Source: Klenkia soli (lineage in GTDB: Bacteria > Actinomycetota > Actinomycetes > Mycobacteriales > Geodermatophilaceae). From it: a DNA stretch of 64,000 nucleotides. Where the stretch lies: the NCBI RefSeq assembly GCF_900103975.1, contig NZ_FNIR01000008.1, positions 62,001 through 126,000 on the forward strand, in the 5' to 3' direction. This document shows positions 28,056 to 43,268 of this stretch, in pieces. Positions within the stretch are counted from its first letter, which is position 1. Every line of letters starts with the position of its first letter. Position numbers and translations under genes: made by a program. The notes beneath the pieces are model-generated. The model was not told where the DNA came from, searched no databases, and saw only the letters and a program-made list of their open reading frames with translations.

Positions 28056-29028
28056 TCACCCCCGCGACGTGGCGGGCCGCAGTCGTCCAGTGGCACGCGG
28101 CACCGCGGTGAAGGGCTGCAGTGCGGGCACCGGCGCGCCGATCTCACGCACCGTCCTGGCCCGGAACGCCTCCCACCCCGAGCCGACATCGACCATGGTC
28201 GGCCGCAGCACACGGATGCCCAAGGCGCGCAGCGCATCCTCGGCACGCTTCTCCGCCCACAGCACCTCGGCGGGGTCCTTCCCGCCGTACGGATCGGTGA
28301 ACTTCACCTTCCCGTCGCCCTCGAACGCCATGGCCTGGGCGCCCAGCCAGCCGTCGACCACCTTGACGAGCTGTCCGCCGGCCCAGATCTCCACCTGCAG
28401 CTCGGGCTCCGGCAGACCCGCCGCGACGTGCCGGACCCGCCACGCGGTCTCGAGCCACGACTCGGACCGGCCGTCGGAGCGCTCGACGGCCCGTCCGGCC
28501 AGTGGGGTGCCCCGGACGAAGCGCGCCCGCTCGAGTGCGAGCTCCAGCTGTTCCCGGTCGACCTGCTGGCGGAGCAGCGCACGGTCCAGCGTGGCGACCG
28601 CGTCGAGCTCGGGCAGCTCGCGGCACAGGTCGACGAGGGTCCGGGCTGCGCTCGTCACCGGGAAGGGCCCGCGACGGGTGAGATCCACGGCGGGCAGGTC
28701 GGCCCGGGTCGACGAGCCGGTGCTCCCCGTCGTCGGTCCCGAAGGTGGTCGTCCCCGAGAGGCGGGCTGCCGTGCGGTGGCTGAACGCGGCCGTCGGCCG
28801 GTGCAGGTGGCGCAGGAGAGCGAGCAGCTCCAGGTGGTAGCGGCGCACGTCGGTGGCCCCGTCGAGGTCGGCGGTCACGCAGTAGAGCCCGCGGCGCAGC
28901 GTCGACCAGGCGCCCGAGGCCAGCCGGCTGCGCACCTCCGCGTCGGTCCAACCCGCGGCCCGCGCCTGCTCGCGGCTGAACACCTGGTCGGTCCAGGTGG
29001 CGGTGGGGCCGGGCTGCAGGGCGGTCAT
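28056..29028 (-). pseudogene. AbiEi/DUF559-type gene broken by a frameshift
   Basis: The N-terminal half is read from ATG 29028 in one frame: an AbiEi_4-like winged helix (FSREQARAAGWTDAEVRSRLASG, then LRRGLYC) up to about EHRLVDPG near 28700. The C-terminal half is in another frame, from about RADLPAVDLTRRG to the stop at 28056. It holds the conserved PVTSAARTLVDL linker and a DUF559, Vsr-like nuclease fold (LETAWRVR, QVEIWAG, VDGWLG, FEGDGKVKF, LRALGIRVLRPT). Compared with the intact paralogue at 58555-59604, about ten residues are also missing at the break, so a small deletion that shifts the frame fits best. A sequencing error alone would not explain the missing residues. It would be non-functional as a single protein. 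Confidence 0.75.
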
Positions 29029-29125
29029 GCCGCGAGGCTGCCCGCCCCCGGGCCGTGCGTGTGCCCCGTCGCGAGATCAGTGGACGGCGTCGGTGACTGT
29101 GGACGGCGAGGGGGAGCCACGCCCA

Positions 29126-29163
29126 GGTGGGGTGAGCCGCCGTCGACAGCGCCTCACCCCACC
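29126..29163. terminator. Hairpin downstream of leuA
   Basis: Perfect 11-bp arms GGTGGGGTGAG (29126-29136) and CTCACCCCACC (29153-29163) with a 16-nt loop, 26 bases beyond the leuA stop. No T-run. Likely leuA terminator. Confidence 0.7.
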
Positions 29164-29188
29164 GCAGCGTTGCTCATCCCCGGGCGGC

Positions 29189-31003
<1,815 letters not shown>

Positions 31004-31025
<22 letters not shown>

Positions 31026-31051
31026 CACGTAAGGAGGAGGCTGCCGCGCAC
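31004..31051 (-). CDS. leuL: leuA leader peptide
   Basis: A 15-codon frame, MRGSLLLTCRGEGLF then TAG, starts with GTG at 31051 and holds three adjacent Leu codons (CTC CTC CTT) plus one more Leu near the end. It lies 84 bases upstream of leuA in the same direction and overlaps the attenuator hairpin. TACGGT lies six bases before the GTG, so the transcript would be leaderless. Ribosome stalling at the Leu codons when leucyl-tRNA is scarce should change folding of the downstream hairpin and allow leuA expression. Attenuation of leuA has been proposed in actinobacteria from comparative work; this example is assigned from sequence alone. Confidence 0.8.
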
Positions 31052-31057
31052 CCGGCC

Positions 31058-31063
31058 ACCGTA
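31058..31063 (-). promoter_or_regulatory. -10 box of the leuA leader transcript
   Basis: TACGGT on the minus strand, six bases ahead of the leader-peptide GTG. Only 34 bases separate it from the divergent metalloprotease start. Confidence 0.6.
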
Positions 31064-31097
31064 GCAGCGCCCCGGGACCGCCGGGGATCTGCGGTCG

Positions 31098-33848
31098 GTG
31101 ACCGTCGGGGTGTATCAGGGGGTCGGCGGCGGCCTCTCCACCTGCATGACCCTCGACGAGAACCTCCCCGTTGCCGCCGCCTCCGCCTCCGCGGTGCGCC
31201 TGGTCCCGCCCACCGACCCGCTGTACGTGTCGGGGTGGGGCCGGTTCGCCGTCCACCTCGACGACACCGTCGACCTCGACGACCTGGTGTTCGCCGTCGA
31301 CCCGCCCGAGGGGGGCCTCGTGTCCCACTCCCGCGACGAGACCTTCGACGAGGACCACCCCGACGTGGTCGTGGCCGCCTGCGGCCTGCCCGGCACGTAC
31401 GAGCTGCACGCCTACGACCGGTGGTCCCGCGACCTGCTGGCCACCACCACCTTCCGGGTGGACGACGCCTGGGCCGGGCCCGACGGTCCGCCGGTGGCCT
31501 ACGTCGGCCGGGTCGGCGACCCCGCGGGCACCCCGGCCTGGGGCGGCGGCGACCCCTACCTGCCGCAGAACCTCGACGTGCACCCCACGGTGGGCCAGCG
31601 CCGGGTGGCGGTGGTCCTGGTGGAGACCACCGACCTCGACCCGCTCGCCGACGCCGACGCCGCGGTGCTGCGCGACACCTGGCGGGCGGAGGTCTTCGAC
31701 GGGGTGCTGCACGGCGGGGTGACCGAGAGCGCGGCGATCTACTGGCACGAGGTCTCGGACCACCAGCTCACCCTGGTGGACGCCGGGGTGGTCGGGCCGC
31801 TGCGGCTGGGCAGCGCCTGGGACGCCATCACCACCGCGGACTCCACCGGCAAGAGCGAGGGGGTGTTCCCGTTCGCCCGCGCCGGGATCGCCGCGGTGCG
31901 CGCGGAGAACGCCGCCCGGGCCGCCGACGGGCTGCCACCCCTGGTCGACCTGACGACCGTGGACACCGTCGTCGTGGTGCCGCGCAGCATCCCGGCGGAC
32001 CCCGTCACCGGGTTCCCCGGGCGCTTCCAGTGGCCCTACGCCACGGTGCGCGGCACCGACGACCAGGCCTTCGAGGTGGACCGGTTGGTCGTGGACGCCG
32101 GCTTCACCCAGATCTCCCTGCCGGTGATGCGCGTCATCCAGTGCAGCTCGATGCCGCACGACTGGGATGCCCGCGGCAGCCGCACCATCGCCGAGACCGC
32201 CTCGCACGAGCTGGGGCACACCTTCGGCCTGCCCGACGAGTACGCGATGGACGGCGACGCACCGACGTACCAGGCCCGCGACCTGGACGGGTGGACGCTG
32301 ATGTCGAGCGAGCGGAACGCCCCGGAGCCCACGGTGCCGGAGAAGATGAGGCTCGGCTGGGTGCGCGCCGGGAAGGTGCGCACGCTGAGCGCGGCGGTCT
32401 CCGGTCCGGTGGACGAGGAGGTCGTGCTGCACAACGCCGAGCACGGCCCGGCGCCGGCCGGGCGGTACGCCGCCGTCGAGCTCCGCATCCGGGACGGCGA
32501 GAACTACTACTTCGAGTACCGCCGGGACCGCCCCACCGAGGTCAGCGACCAGAGCCTCCCGGCCGACCTGACGGTGCTGGGCACCCACGTGCTCTCCGGT
32601 GACGTCCCCTCGGAGGAGCGGCGGCCGATCCTGCGGATCCGGGACGACGGGGACGGCGACCGCGGCGAGTTCCAGCGCGGCGACGACTACCGCGAGACCG
32701 ACACCACCGACCCGAGCTACCCGAACGACTTCGCGCTGCGGGTGCTGGAGACCAGGCCCGAGTACGCCCGGGTGAAGCTGACCTACGGGGACGCGAAGCC
32801 CGACCCGCAGATCCGGCCCTACGCGATGAGCACCCACTGGCAGAGCCCCGACGTCGAGGTGGCCAACGCCCGGTCGCAGACCCCGGGCCTGCGCAACGTG
32901 CCGTGGGCGGGCCACCCGAACACGGTGCTGGCCACGGTGCGCAACCCCGGCAAGGTCGACGCCCCGGGTGTGCGGGTGGAGTTCTCGTGGCTGGACATGA
33001 CCGTGGCCGGCGGCCCCGAGATGCCCCTGGGCAGCCAGACCCTGGACGTCCCCACGGACGCCGAGGTGGTCTTCACCGCGCCGACGACCTGGGTGCCGCC
33101 GACCAGCAGCTCGCCGCACTTCTGCGTGGTCGCCCGGATCGCCGAGTACACCGTGGCGGGGGCCCGGGAGATCATCGTCGACAACAACGTGGGGCGGTCC
33201 AACTACAGCCGGGTGGTCTCGGCCTCGGCGTCGCCGTCCACCCGCACCGGGGGCGTGGTGAAGGTGACCAACCCCTACCCGGTCGCCGCCGACTGCGTCG
33301 TCTCCGTGCTGCAGACGTCGCCGATCCAGCGCACGTACCTGGAGCACTCGTGGGTGCGCCTGGAGCCGCACGGCGAGCGGGACGTCGCCTTCCGCACCGA
33401 GTCGATGATCGGTGACCCGAACCTGCCCGACGCCCTCCTCTCGCAGTTCGTCGGCAGCCTGTACGAGCCGCGCGACGAGCTGCGGCTGACCGGCATCGCC
33501 CGGCTGGGCACCGGCTGCCACGGGCACGTCACCGGCGGCGCCGGGGTGCTGGTCACCTCCGGTCGCGCCACCCGGTTCGTGCGCTTCGAGGTCGTCGACG
33601 GCGTCGCCACGGGGCAGGTCGAGGAGGTCGGTGGCGGCCACCCGGCGAGCGGGTCGGTCCTGGTCACGCTCCGGCGGGACCCCGACGGCCCGGCCCGTGA
33701 GGTGGCCGTCGAGCTCCCCGTCCGGAACGGGACGTTCCGGGGCCAGGTGACCGAGGAGATCCGCCCCCAGGACATCCGCTGGGCCCAGGCGCACTTCGTC
33801 GGCGGCAACGGTCAGGCGCCCTGCGACTCGGACGAGCTGCTCCCGTGA
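31098..33848 (+). CDS. Large zinc metalloprotease-like protein (HExxH, gluzincin-like)
   Basis: 916 aa from a GTG at 31098; an ATG at 31146 (MTLDENLP) is an alternative, as neither has a ribosome site. Residues about 185-420 contain a zinc protease core with HELGHTFGLPDEY (His370, Glu371, His374), as in M6 and related secreted peptidases, followed by WTLMSSE, a Met-turn-like segment. The rest is beta-rich, with Ig-like stretches around 560-700 (NTVLATVRNPGKVDAPGVRV). No signal peptide or membrane helix is seen, which is odd for this class; it may stay inside or leave by another route. It is divergent from leuA and followed by a phospholipase D-like gene on the other strand. Substrate unknown. 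Confidence 0.7.
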   Translation: MTVGVYQGVGGGLSTCMTLDENLPVAAASASAVRLVPPTDPLYVSGWGRFAVHLDDTVDLDDLVFAVDPPEGGLVSHSRDETFDEDHPDVVVAACGLPGTYELHAYDRWSRDLLATTTFRVDDAWAGPDGPPVAYVGRVGDPAGTPAWGGGDPYLPQNLDVHPTVGQRRVAVVLVETTDLDPLADADAAVLRDTWRAEVFDGVLHGGVTESAAIYWHEVSDHQLTLVDAGVVGPLRLGSAWDAITTADSTGKSEGVFPFARAGIAAVRAENAARAADGLPPLVDLTTVDTVVVVPRSIPADPVTGFPGRFQWPYATVRGTDDQAFEVDRLVVDAGFTQISLPVMRVIQCSSMPHDWDARGSRTIAETASHELGHTFGLPDEYAMDGDAPTYQARDLDGWTLMSSERNAPEPTVPEKMRLGWVRAGKVRTLSAAVSGPVDEEVVLHNAEHGPAPAGRYAAVELRIRDGENYYFEYRRDRPTEVSDQSLPADLTVLGTHVLSGDVPSEERRPILRIRDDGDGDRGEFQRGDDYRETDTTDPSYPNDFALRVLETRPEYARVKLTYGDAKPDPQIRPYAMSTHWQSPDVEVANARSQTPGLRNVPWAGHPNTVLATVRNPGKVDAPGVRVEFSWLDMTVAGGPEMPLGSQTLDVPTDAEVVFTAPTTWVPPTSSSPHFCVVARIAEYTVAGAREIIVDNNVGRSNYSRVVSASASPSTRTGGVVKVTNPYPVAADCVVSVLQTSPIQRTYLEHSWVRLEPHGERDVAFRTESMIGDPNLPDALLSQFVGSLYEPRDELRLTGIARLGTGCHGHVTGGAGVLVTSGRATRFVRFEVVDGVATGQVEEVGGGHPASGSVLVTLRRDPDGPAREVAVELPVRNGTFRGQVTEEIRPQDIRWAQAHFVGGNGQAPCDSDELLP

Positions 33849-33849
33849 C

Positions 33850-35466
33850 TCAGTAGTCCCGGCTCAGGCGGAGGCGGAGCGGCCGGCCGTCGGGGTCGTG
33901 GACGAGCCGGTACAACGGGGTCGCCCAGACCTGCTCGAGGCGGGTCAGCTCGGGCCGGCGGTGCGGGCGGATCCGGCCCGGGGGCCGTGGTCCGACCCGG
34001 CCGCCGGCGTGCCAGGCCTCCAGCGCGTCCGCGGTCGCCACGCAGGCGGCGACGAACTCGTCGGGGTCCAGGAGGCCGGCGTCGTCGTCCCGGTCCAGGT
34101 GCTCGCGGGCCAGCTCCAGCCGCAGGTCGCGGGCGAAGGTGCGGGCGCCGTCGCCCAGGCCGGCGGGGTCGCGCGGCTCGCGCTCGTCCAGGGAGGTGTC
34201 CAGGACGGCGTTGGACAGCTCGCTGTCGTGGGTCCAGGAGCGGCGGTTCATGTTGTCGCTGCCGACCTCGGCCCAGACGTCGTCCACGACGCAGACCTTG
34301 GCGTGGACGTAGACCGGGGTGCCCTCGTGGTTCTCCAGGTCGAACACGTGCACCCGGCCGGGCGCGGCCTCCTGCAGCAGCCGCATGGCCTGGGCCTGCC
34401 CGTGCTGCTGGGGGCGCTCGGAGAAGGCGCCCTGCTGGTCGGGCACCTTGGGGACGACGACGACCAGCTGCAGGCCCTCGTGCTCGCGCAGCGAGGAGGC
34501 CAGGTGGTCGGCGACGTCGGAGGACCACAGGTACTGGTCCTCGAGGTAGACCAACCGGCGGGCCCGGGTCAGGGCCTTGGTGTAGCCCCGGGCGATGGAG
34601 CGCTCGCCCTCCGGGGCGAACGGGAACGCCGGCCACACCTTCGGGTAGGTGCGCAGCGTCTGCACCGTGTGCGGCCCGCACTCCGGCGGCGCGGGCGGCT
34701 GCTCGGGCAGCGGGGTGGGGTCCATCTGGTTGCGGCCCAGCCACTGCAGGGTCTTGTCGTGCACCCAGGCGAACGGGCTCTCCGACGCGGGGCTGGTCGG
34801 GTCGTCCCAGCGCTCGCGGAAGCAGTCGTCGAGCACCCCGACCACCGGGCCGCGCAGCTGCAGCTGGACGTCGTGCCAGGGCGGGGTGTCGCCGTAGGCG
34901 TCGGACATGTCCTGCGGCTGCGGGTCGCCGCGGTGCTCGGCGTCGTCCCGGCGGGTGTGCCCGAGGTCGATGCCGCCGGCGAAGGCGACGTCGCGGGACG
35001 GGTCGGCGGGGTGCCGGCAGAGCACGAGCTTCTGGTGGTGGCTGCCCATCCGGCGCACCCGCTGGTCCCGGACGACGACCGCGCCGTCCTCCTCCAGCTC
35101 GCGGTCCAGCGACGCGTTCTGCTCCTTGGAGAAGCTGAGCCCGTCCCAGTGCGAGCGCCAGACCAGCCCGCGGACGCACACCCCGCGGCGGGCCGCCCGG
35201 GAGAACAGCTCGTCGACGGTCGGGCCGTCGGGCCGCAGCTTCTGCCCCGGGTCGCCGCGCCAGTCGGTGAAGAACAGGTGGTCGCCCTCGGCGAGGTCCT
35301 CGACGGCGTCGACCAGGCGGTCGAAGTAGGCGGCGCCGTGCACCAGCGGCTCGGCCAGGTTGCCGGTCGTCCAGGTGGGGATCGCGGTGGCCGGGTTGTC
35401 GCGCTCGGCGGTGGTCAGCAGCCAGGCGGTGACGTCGTCCTCGGTGTCGGGCACACCGGTGATCAC
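33850..35466 (-). CDS. Phospholipase D-like protein with two HKD motifs
   Basis: 538 aa. Two HKD motifs are visible: SHHQKLVLC...[11 protein letters not shown] in the first half (about residues 140-170) and [20 protein letters not shown] in the second (about 380-400). The pair forms the active site of the PLD superfamily, which hydrolyses or transfers phosphodiester bonds. No signal peptide, so cytosolic. The closest overall pattern is to actinobacterial phosphatidylserine/phosphatidylglycerophosphate/cardiolipin synthase-type PLDs, but the exact substrate is not clear. GTG start, no ribosome site. Its end lies one base past the end of the metalloprotease gene, on the opposite strand. Confidence 0.85.
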   Translation of the reverse strand: MITGVPDTEDDVTAWLLTTAERDNPATAIPTWTTGNLAEPLVHGAAYFDRLVDAVEDLAEGDHLFFTDWRGDPGQKLRPDGPTVDELFSRAARRGVCVRGLVWRSHWDGLSFSKEQNASLDRELEEDGAVVVRDQRVRRMGSHHQKLVLCRHPADPSRDVAFAGGIDLGHTRRDDAEHRGDPQPQDMSDAYGDTPPWHDVQLQLRGPVVGVLDDCFRERWDDPTSPASESPFAWVHDKTLQWLGRNQMDPTPLPEQPPAPPECGPHTVQTLRTYPKVWPAFPFAPEGERSIARGYTKALTRARRLVYLEDQYLWSSDVADHLASSLREHEGLQLVVVVPKVPDQQGAFSERPQQHGQAQAMRLLQEAAPGRVHVFDLENHEGTPVYVHAKVCVVDDVWAEVGSDNMNRRSWTHDSELSNAVLDTSLDEREPRDPAGLGDGARTFARDLRLELAREHLDRDDDAGLLDPDEFVAACVATADALEAWHAGGRVGPRPPGRIRPHRRPELTRLEQVWATPLYRLVHDPDGRPLRLRLSRDY

Positions 35467-35499
35467 ACCACCGCGGCGGGATTCCGGCTGCTCGGGCGG

Positions 35500-35505
35500 T
35501 AGTCT
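35500..35505 (+). promoter_or_regulatory. -10 box of leaderless lysC transcript
   Basis: TAGTCT ends eight bases before the lysC GTG at 35514. No ribosome site is present. Confidence 0.55.
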
Positions 35506-35513
35506 CGGGCCCC

Positions 35514-39001
<3,488 letters not shown>

Positions 39002-39012
<11 letters not shown>

Positions 39013-40822
39013 CGTGCCGCAGGGCGAAGTCCAGGGCCGTCTCGACCTGGCGGATGGTCTCCTCGATCACCAGCGACCCGTGGCCGGCGTCGAACCGGTA
39101 CACCTCGTGGGCCTTGCCGTTGGCGTCCAGGGCCCCCAGGTAGTTGTCGATCTGCCGGATGGGGCAGCGCGGGTCGTTGGCGCCCGCGACCACCAGCACG
39201 GGCGCGACGACGTCGTCGACGTAGGTCAGCGGCGACGAACGCCGGTAGACCTCGGGGACGTCGTCCGGCGAGCCGCCGAACAGGGCCCGGTCGTAGGCCC
39301 GCAGGCCCTCCATCTCGTCCTCGTAGGCGGCGAGGTAGTCCGCCACCGGCACCTCGGCGATGCCGGCGGCCCAGCGCCCGGGCTGCGTGCCCAGGCCGAG
39401 CAGGGTCAGGAACCCGCCCCACGAGCCACCGGAGAGCAGGCAGCGGGCCGGGTCGACGACCCCCTCGGCGACCAGGGCGTCCTGCACCGCGGCGACGTCC
39501 TCGAGCTCGGTGAGCCCGGGCCGGCCGGTGAGGGCGTCGCGCCAGGCCGAGCCGTAGCCGGAGGACCCGCGGTAGTTCACGTGGACGACGGCGTACCCGG
39601 CGTCGACGTAGGCGGCCCGGCGGGCCCGGTAGCCGTCGTCGTCGGCCGCCTCCGGCCCGCCGTGCACCAGGAACGCCGTGGCGTACGGGGCCTCGCCGGC
39701 CGGGCGGACCACCAGCGCGTGGATGTCGCCGCCGGGGCCGGGCACCCACCGGTCCTCGACCGGGTAGCCGGCCGGGGGCTCGTCACCCGGGGCGGCCAGC
39801 ACGACCGGCCCGTCGGCCCGGCGGATGACCGGCGGCCGCTCGGACGACGACCAGGCCAGCTCGACCGAGCCGTCGGGGCGCGCGGTGGCGCCGCGGACCA
39901 CCCCGGGCGGGGTGTCCAGCCGGGTCAGCGCGCCGGTGGCCAGCTCGTAGCGGTACAGCTCGCTGCGGGCGGCGTGGTCGTGGCCCACCAGCAGCGCCGA
40001 GCCGTCGGGGTACCAGCCCGCCGTCACGTCGCCGGGCAGGTCGAGGACGAGCTCGGTCTCGGTGTCGGCGGCGACGTCCCAGACCAGCAGCTCCTCGCGG
40101 CCGCGGCGCTCGTGGCCGACCAGCAGCCGCAGGTCGCCGGGCACGGGGGAGAAGCCCAGCGCGTGCAGGCCGAGCTCCTCGCCGTCCCACTTCTCGGCCA
40201 CGACCCACGGGCTGCCGGGCTCGGACTGCGCGTGCTCGGCCGGCAGGCCGGAGACGTCGAGCACCCGCAGCGCGGGGTAGCGGGGGTCGCCGTGCTCGGA
40301 GTGCGACATGACCAGCCGGTCCTCGTCGCGGGACAGCGCGTCGACCGAGGCGGTGTCGGGGGAGTGGTAGAAGACCCGGGGGGTGCCGTCGTGCGGGGCC
40401 AGCCACAGCTCGCTGCCGTCGTCGGTGGACCGGCCGATCGACACCAGGGTGCGGCCGATCTCCAGGCCGGCGGGGTAGGCGGGCTCGACCTCGGGCACCG
40501 CGACGACGTCCTCACCGCCGGCGAAGGGCTGCGTGCGCCAGACGCCGAACTCGTCGCCGTCGGTGTCGGCGAACCACCACACGGTCTCGCCGTCCGGGCT
40601 CAGCGTGGCCGCCAGCGTGCCGTTGGCCCGGTCGGTGACCTGGCGCTGCTCGCCGGTGTCGCGGTCCCAGGTGTACTGCTCGACCACGCCGGTGACGTCG
40701 GAGGCGAACAGGCAGCGCTGCGGGGCGTCCTCGGCCCAGTCGGGCAGCGAGACACGGGGTGCGCGGAAGCGGGCCTGCCAGCGTGCGGTCACGTCCTGCG
40801 GGAGGGGGTCCACGGCGCCCAT
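39002..40822 (-). CDS. S9 family prolyl oligopeptidase-like serine peptidase
   Basis: 606 aa. N-terminal beta-propeller (about 1-350) with repeated WD-like strands, then an alpha/beta-hydrolase domain. Catalytic Ser467 in GGSWGGF, Asp in GANDPRCP and His in DAGHGSL. No signal peptide, so cytoplasmic; such enzymes trim short peptides or acylated amino acids. ATG at 40822 is the longest start; GGGAGG touches it directly, so the GTG at 40813 (VDPLPQDV), nine bases further on, may be the true start. The gene overlaps the end of the convergent GT87 gene by 11 bases. Confidence 0.9.
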
Positions 40823-40835
40823 CCTCCCGCAGGGC

Positions 40836-41882
40836 TCAGCGGCCGGCGCTCGCCGGTTCGACCGAGGCGTCCCGGACGTCGCCGATGAGCTGCTCGAGCA
40901 CGTCCTCCAGCGCGACCACGCCGACGACGTCCTCGCCGTCCACGACCCGACCCAGGTGCACCCCGGCCTCGCGCATCGCGTGCAGCACCTCGGGCAGCGG
41001 TTCGTCGACGGCCACCTCGACGAAGTGCTCGACGGCGTCGGCGGGCAGCGGGCTGTCCCGGTCGGTGGCGCCCAGCACGTCCTTGACGTGCACGTACCCC
41101 TCCCACGTGCCGTCGGGGCCGGCGAGCGGGTAGCGGCTGAACCCGTGCTCGGCGACGACGGCCTCGAGCTCGCGCGGGGTGATCGAGCGGTCGACGGTGA
41201 CCAGGTCGGCCGAGGGCAGCAGGACCGAGCGGGCGTCGTGGGTCTCGAAGCTCAGCGCCCCGGCCGCGAGCTCGCCGACCTCGTCGCCGAGCAGGCCCTG
41301 GCTGCGGGACTGGGTGATCATCGAGCGGATCTCGGAGCTGTCGAAGCTGGCCGAGACCTCGTCGGTGGGGGTGACGCCGAACAACCGGACGAAGCCGTTG
41401 GCCGTGGTGTTGAAGAACCAGATCAACGGCTTGAGCACCGTCACGACCTTCACCATGGGCGGGCCCAGGGCGATCGCGGCGCGGTCGGGGCCGGCGATGG
41501 TGATGTTCTTGGGCACCATCTCGCCGAGCACCATGTGCAGCACGGTGACCAGGGCCAGCGCCACGACCAGCGCGATCGGGTGCAGGAGGCCGGCCGGCAC
41601 CCCGGCGGCCTCCAGCGGCACCTCGATCAGGTGCGCCACGGCGGGTTCGCCGACGGCACCGAGCCCCAGCGAGCACAGCGTGATGCCCAGCTGGGCGCCG
41701 GCCATCATCTGCGACACGTTCCGCATCGCGTCCAGGGTCTTCTGCGCCCGGGCCGAGCCGGCGGCGGCGCGCGGCTCGATCTGGTCCACCCGGGCCGAGA
41801 CCAGCGCGAACTCGGCGGCGACGAAGAAGGCGTTGCCCAGCAGCAGCGCCACCAGGACCGCCAGGGAGAGGACGTCGCTCAC
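40836..41882 (-). CDS. CNNM/CorC-type membrane protein with CBS pair
   Basis: 348 aa. Three or four helices of the DUF21/CNNM domain (about 1-140; AEFALVSARVDQIEPRAAAG, MVLGEMVPKNI) followed by two CBS domains (about 205-330; DGEDVVGVVALEDVLEQLIGD). Homologues transport Mg2+ or Co2+ or support membrane integrity and were once called hemolysins. Shorter than its partner because the C-terminal transporter-associated domain is missing. GTG start overlaps the stop of the upstream paralogue (GTGA). Confidence 0.9.
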   Translation of the reverse strand: MSDVLSLAVLVALLLGNAFFVAAEFALVSARVDQIEPRAAAGSARAQKTLDAMRNVSQMMAGAQLGITLCSLGLGAVGEPAVAHLIEVPLEAAGVPAGLLHPIALVVALALVTVLHMVLGEMVPKNITIAGPDRAAIALGPPMVKVVTVLKPLIWFFNTTANGFVRLFGVTPTDEVSASFDSSEIRSMITQSRSQGLLGDEVGELAAGALSFETHDARSVLLPSADLVTVDRSITPRELEAVVAEHGFSRYPLAGPDGTWEGYVHVKDVLGATDRDSPLPADAVEHFVEVAVDEPLPEVLHAMREAGVHLGRVVDGEDVVGVVALEDVLEQLIGDVRDASVEPASAGR

Positions 41883-43213
41883 GACTGCGCCACCTCGTGC
41901 CGGCGGGCCGCCGGCTCGTCGCCCCGGGGCACCGGGTCGGCGCGCAGCCCCGCCACCCGTCGTCCCTCGACGCGCACGACGGTGAGCCGGTGGCCCTCGA
42001 CGTCGACGGTGTCGCCCTCGACGGGGAGTCGGGCCAGCTGCTGGGTGACGAAGCCGGCCACCGTCTCGTAGCGGCCCTCGGGGACGGCGATACCGGTGCG
42101 CTCGCGGACCTCGTCGGGGCGCAGCAGGCCGGAGACCAGCCAGCCGTCGCCGTCGCGCCGCAGCTGGCGCAGCGGCCGGTCGGTCTCGTCGGCGATCTCG
42201 CCCACCAGCTCCTCGACGATGTCCTCCAGGGTCACGATGCCGTGCGTGGCGCCCCACTCGTCGACCACGAGCGCCAGCTGCAGGCCCTCGTCGCGCAGCA
42301 GGTCCAGCAGGGGGTCCAGGTGCAGCGAGCTGGGGACGGCGAGCACCGGGCGGGCCAGCTCGCCGGCGGTGCGGGTGCCCCGCTCGTCCTCGGGCACGGC
42401 GACGGCCTGCTTGACGTGCACCAACCCGGTGACGTCGTCCAGGTCGTCGTGCCACACGGGGAACCGGCTGTTGCCCGACCGGATCGCCGTCTCGATGACG
42501 TCGGCCGCGGTGGCGGTGTGCGGCAGGGCCACCAGCCGGGTGCGCGGGGTCATCACGTCGGTGGCGAACTTGTCGCGCAGGCCCAGCGAGCGGTCCAGCA
42601 GCCGGGCGGCGGTGGGGGACAGGTCGCCCTCCTCGGCGCTGCGCCGGGCGACCGCGGCCAGCTCACCGGCGCCGCGGGCGTCGTCCAGCTCCTCGCGGGG
42701 CTCGAACCCGAGCTTGCGCACGATCGCGTTGGCCAACCGCTGCAGGGCCCGGACGACGAACCCGAACACGGTGGTGAACGCCCGCATCCCGGGGGCCACC
42801 GCCGCGGCGACCGCCAGCGGGCTGGCGATGGCCAGGTTCTTGGGCCCCAGCTCGCCCAGCAGCATCTGCAGCGTGGTCGCCAGCGCGATGCCGACGACCA
42901 CGGCCACGGCGGTCGCGGTGCCGGCGTTGAGCCCAAGCGACTCCAGCGGACCGTCGAGCAGCCCGCCGATCGCCGGCTCGGCCAGGTAGCCCACCAGCAG
43001 CGTGGTGATCGTGATGCCCAGCTGGGCCGCCGAGAGCTGGGTGGACAGGCCCTGGAGCGCCTGCACCACGCCGCCGGCTCCCCGCCGTCCCTCCCGCTCG
43101 GCCTCCGCGGCCTGGCCGCGGTCGACCGTCGTGAACGAGAACTCTGCCGCCACGAAGAACCCGGTCAGCGCGGTGAGGACCACAGCGGCGAGCAGGAGGA
43201 GCCATTCGGTCAT
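41879..43213 (-). CDS. CNNM/CorC-type membrane protein with CBS pair and CorC_HlyC domain
   Basis: 444 aa. DUF21/CNNM membrane domain (about 1-190; TGFFVAAEFSFTTVDR, LLGELGPKNLAIA), CBS pair (about 215-345; VDEWGATHGIVTLEDIVEELVGEI) and a C-terminal CorC_HlyC domain (about 355-430). This is the full-length form of the family. First of two coupled paralogues, which may form a heteromeric Mg2+ or divalent-cation transporter. Only the family is certain. Confidence 0.92.
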   Translation of the reverse strand: MTEWLLLLAAVVLTALTGFFVAAEFSFTTVDRGQAAEAEREGRRGAGGVVQALQGLSTQLSAAQLGITITTLLVGYLAEPAIGGLLDGPLESLGLNAGTATAVAVVVGIALATTLQMLLGELGPKNLAIASPLAVAAAVAPGMRAFTTVFGFVVRALQRLANAIVRKLGFEPREELDDARGAGELAAVARRSAEEGDLSPTAARLLDRSLGLRDKFATDVMTPRTRLVALPHTATAADVIETAIRSGNSRFPVWHDDLDDVTGLVHVKQAVAVPEDERGTRTAGELARPVLAVPSSLHLDPLLDLLRDEGLQLALVVDEWGATHGIVTLEDIVEELVGEIADETDRPLRQLRRDGDGWLVSGLLRPDEVRERTGIAVPEGRYETVAGFVTQQLARLPVEGDTVDVEGHRLTVVRVEGRRVAGLRADPVPRGDEPAARRHEVAQS

Positions 43214-43268
43214 CAGCGGCCAGCGTGCGGGTTGCGCCGGGCAACCGCGCGCCGGGGCGGTGTGTCGT

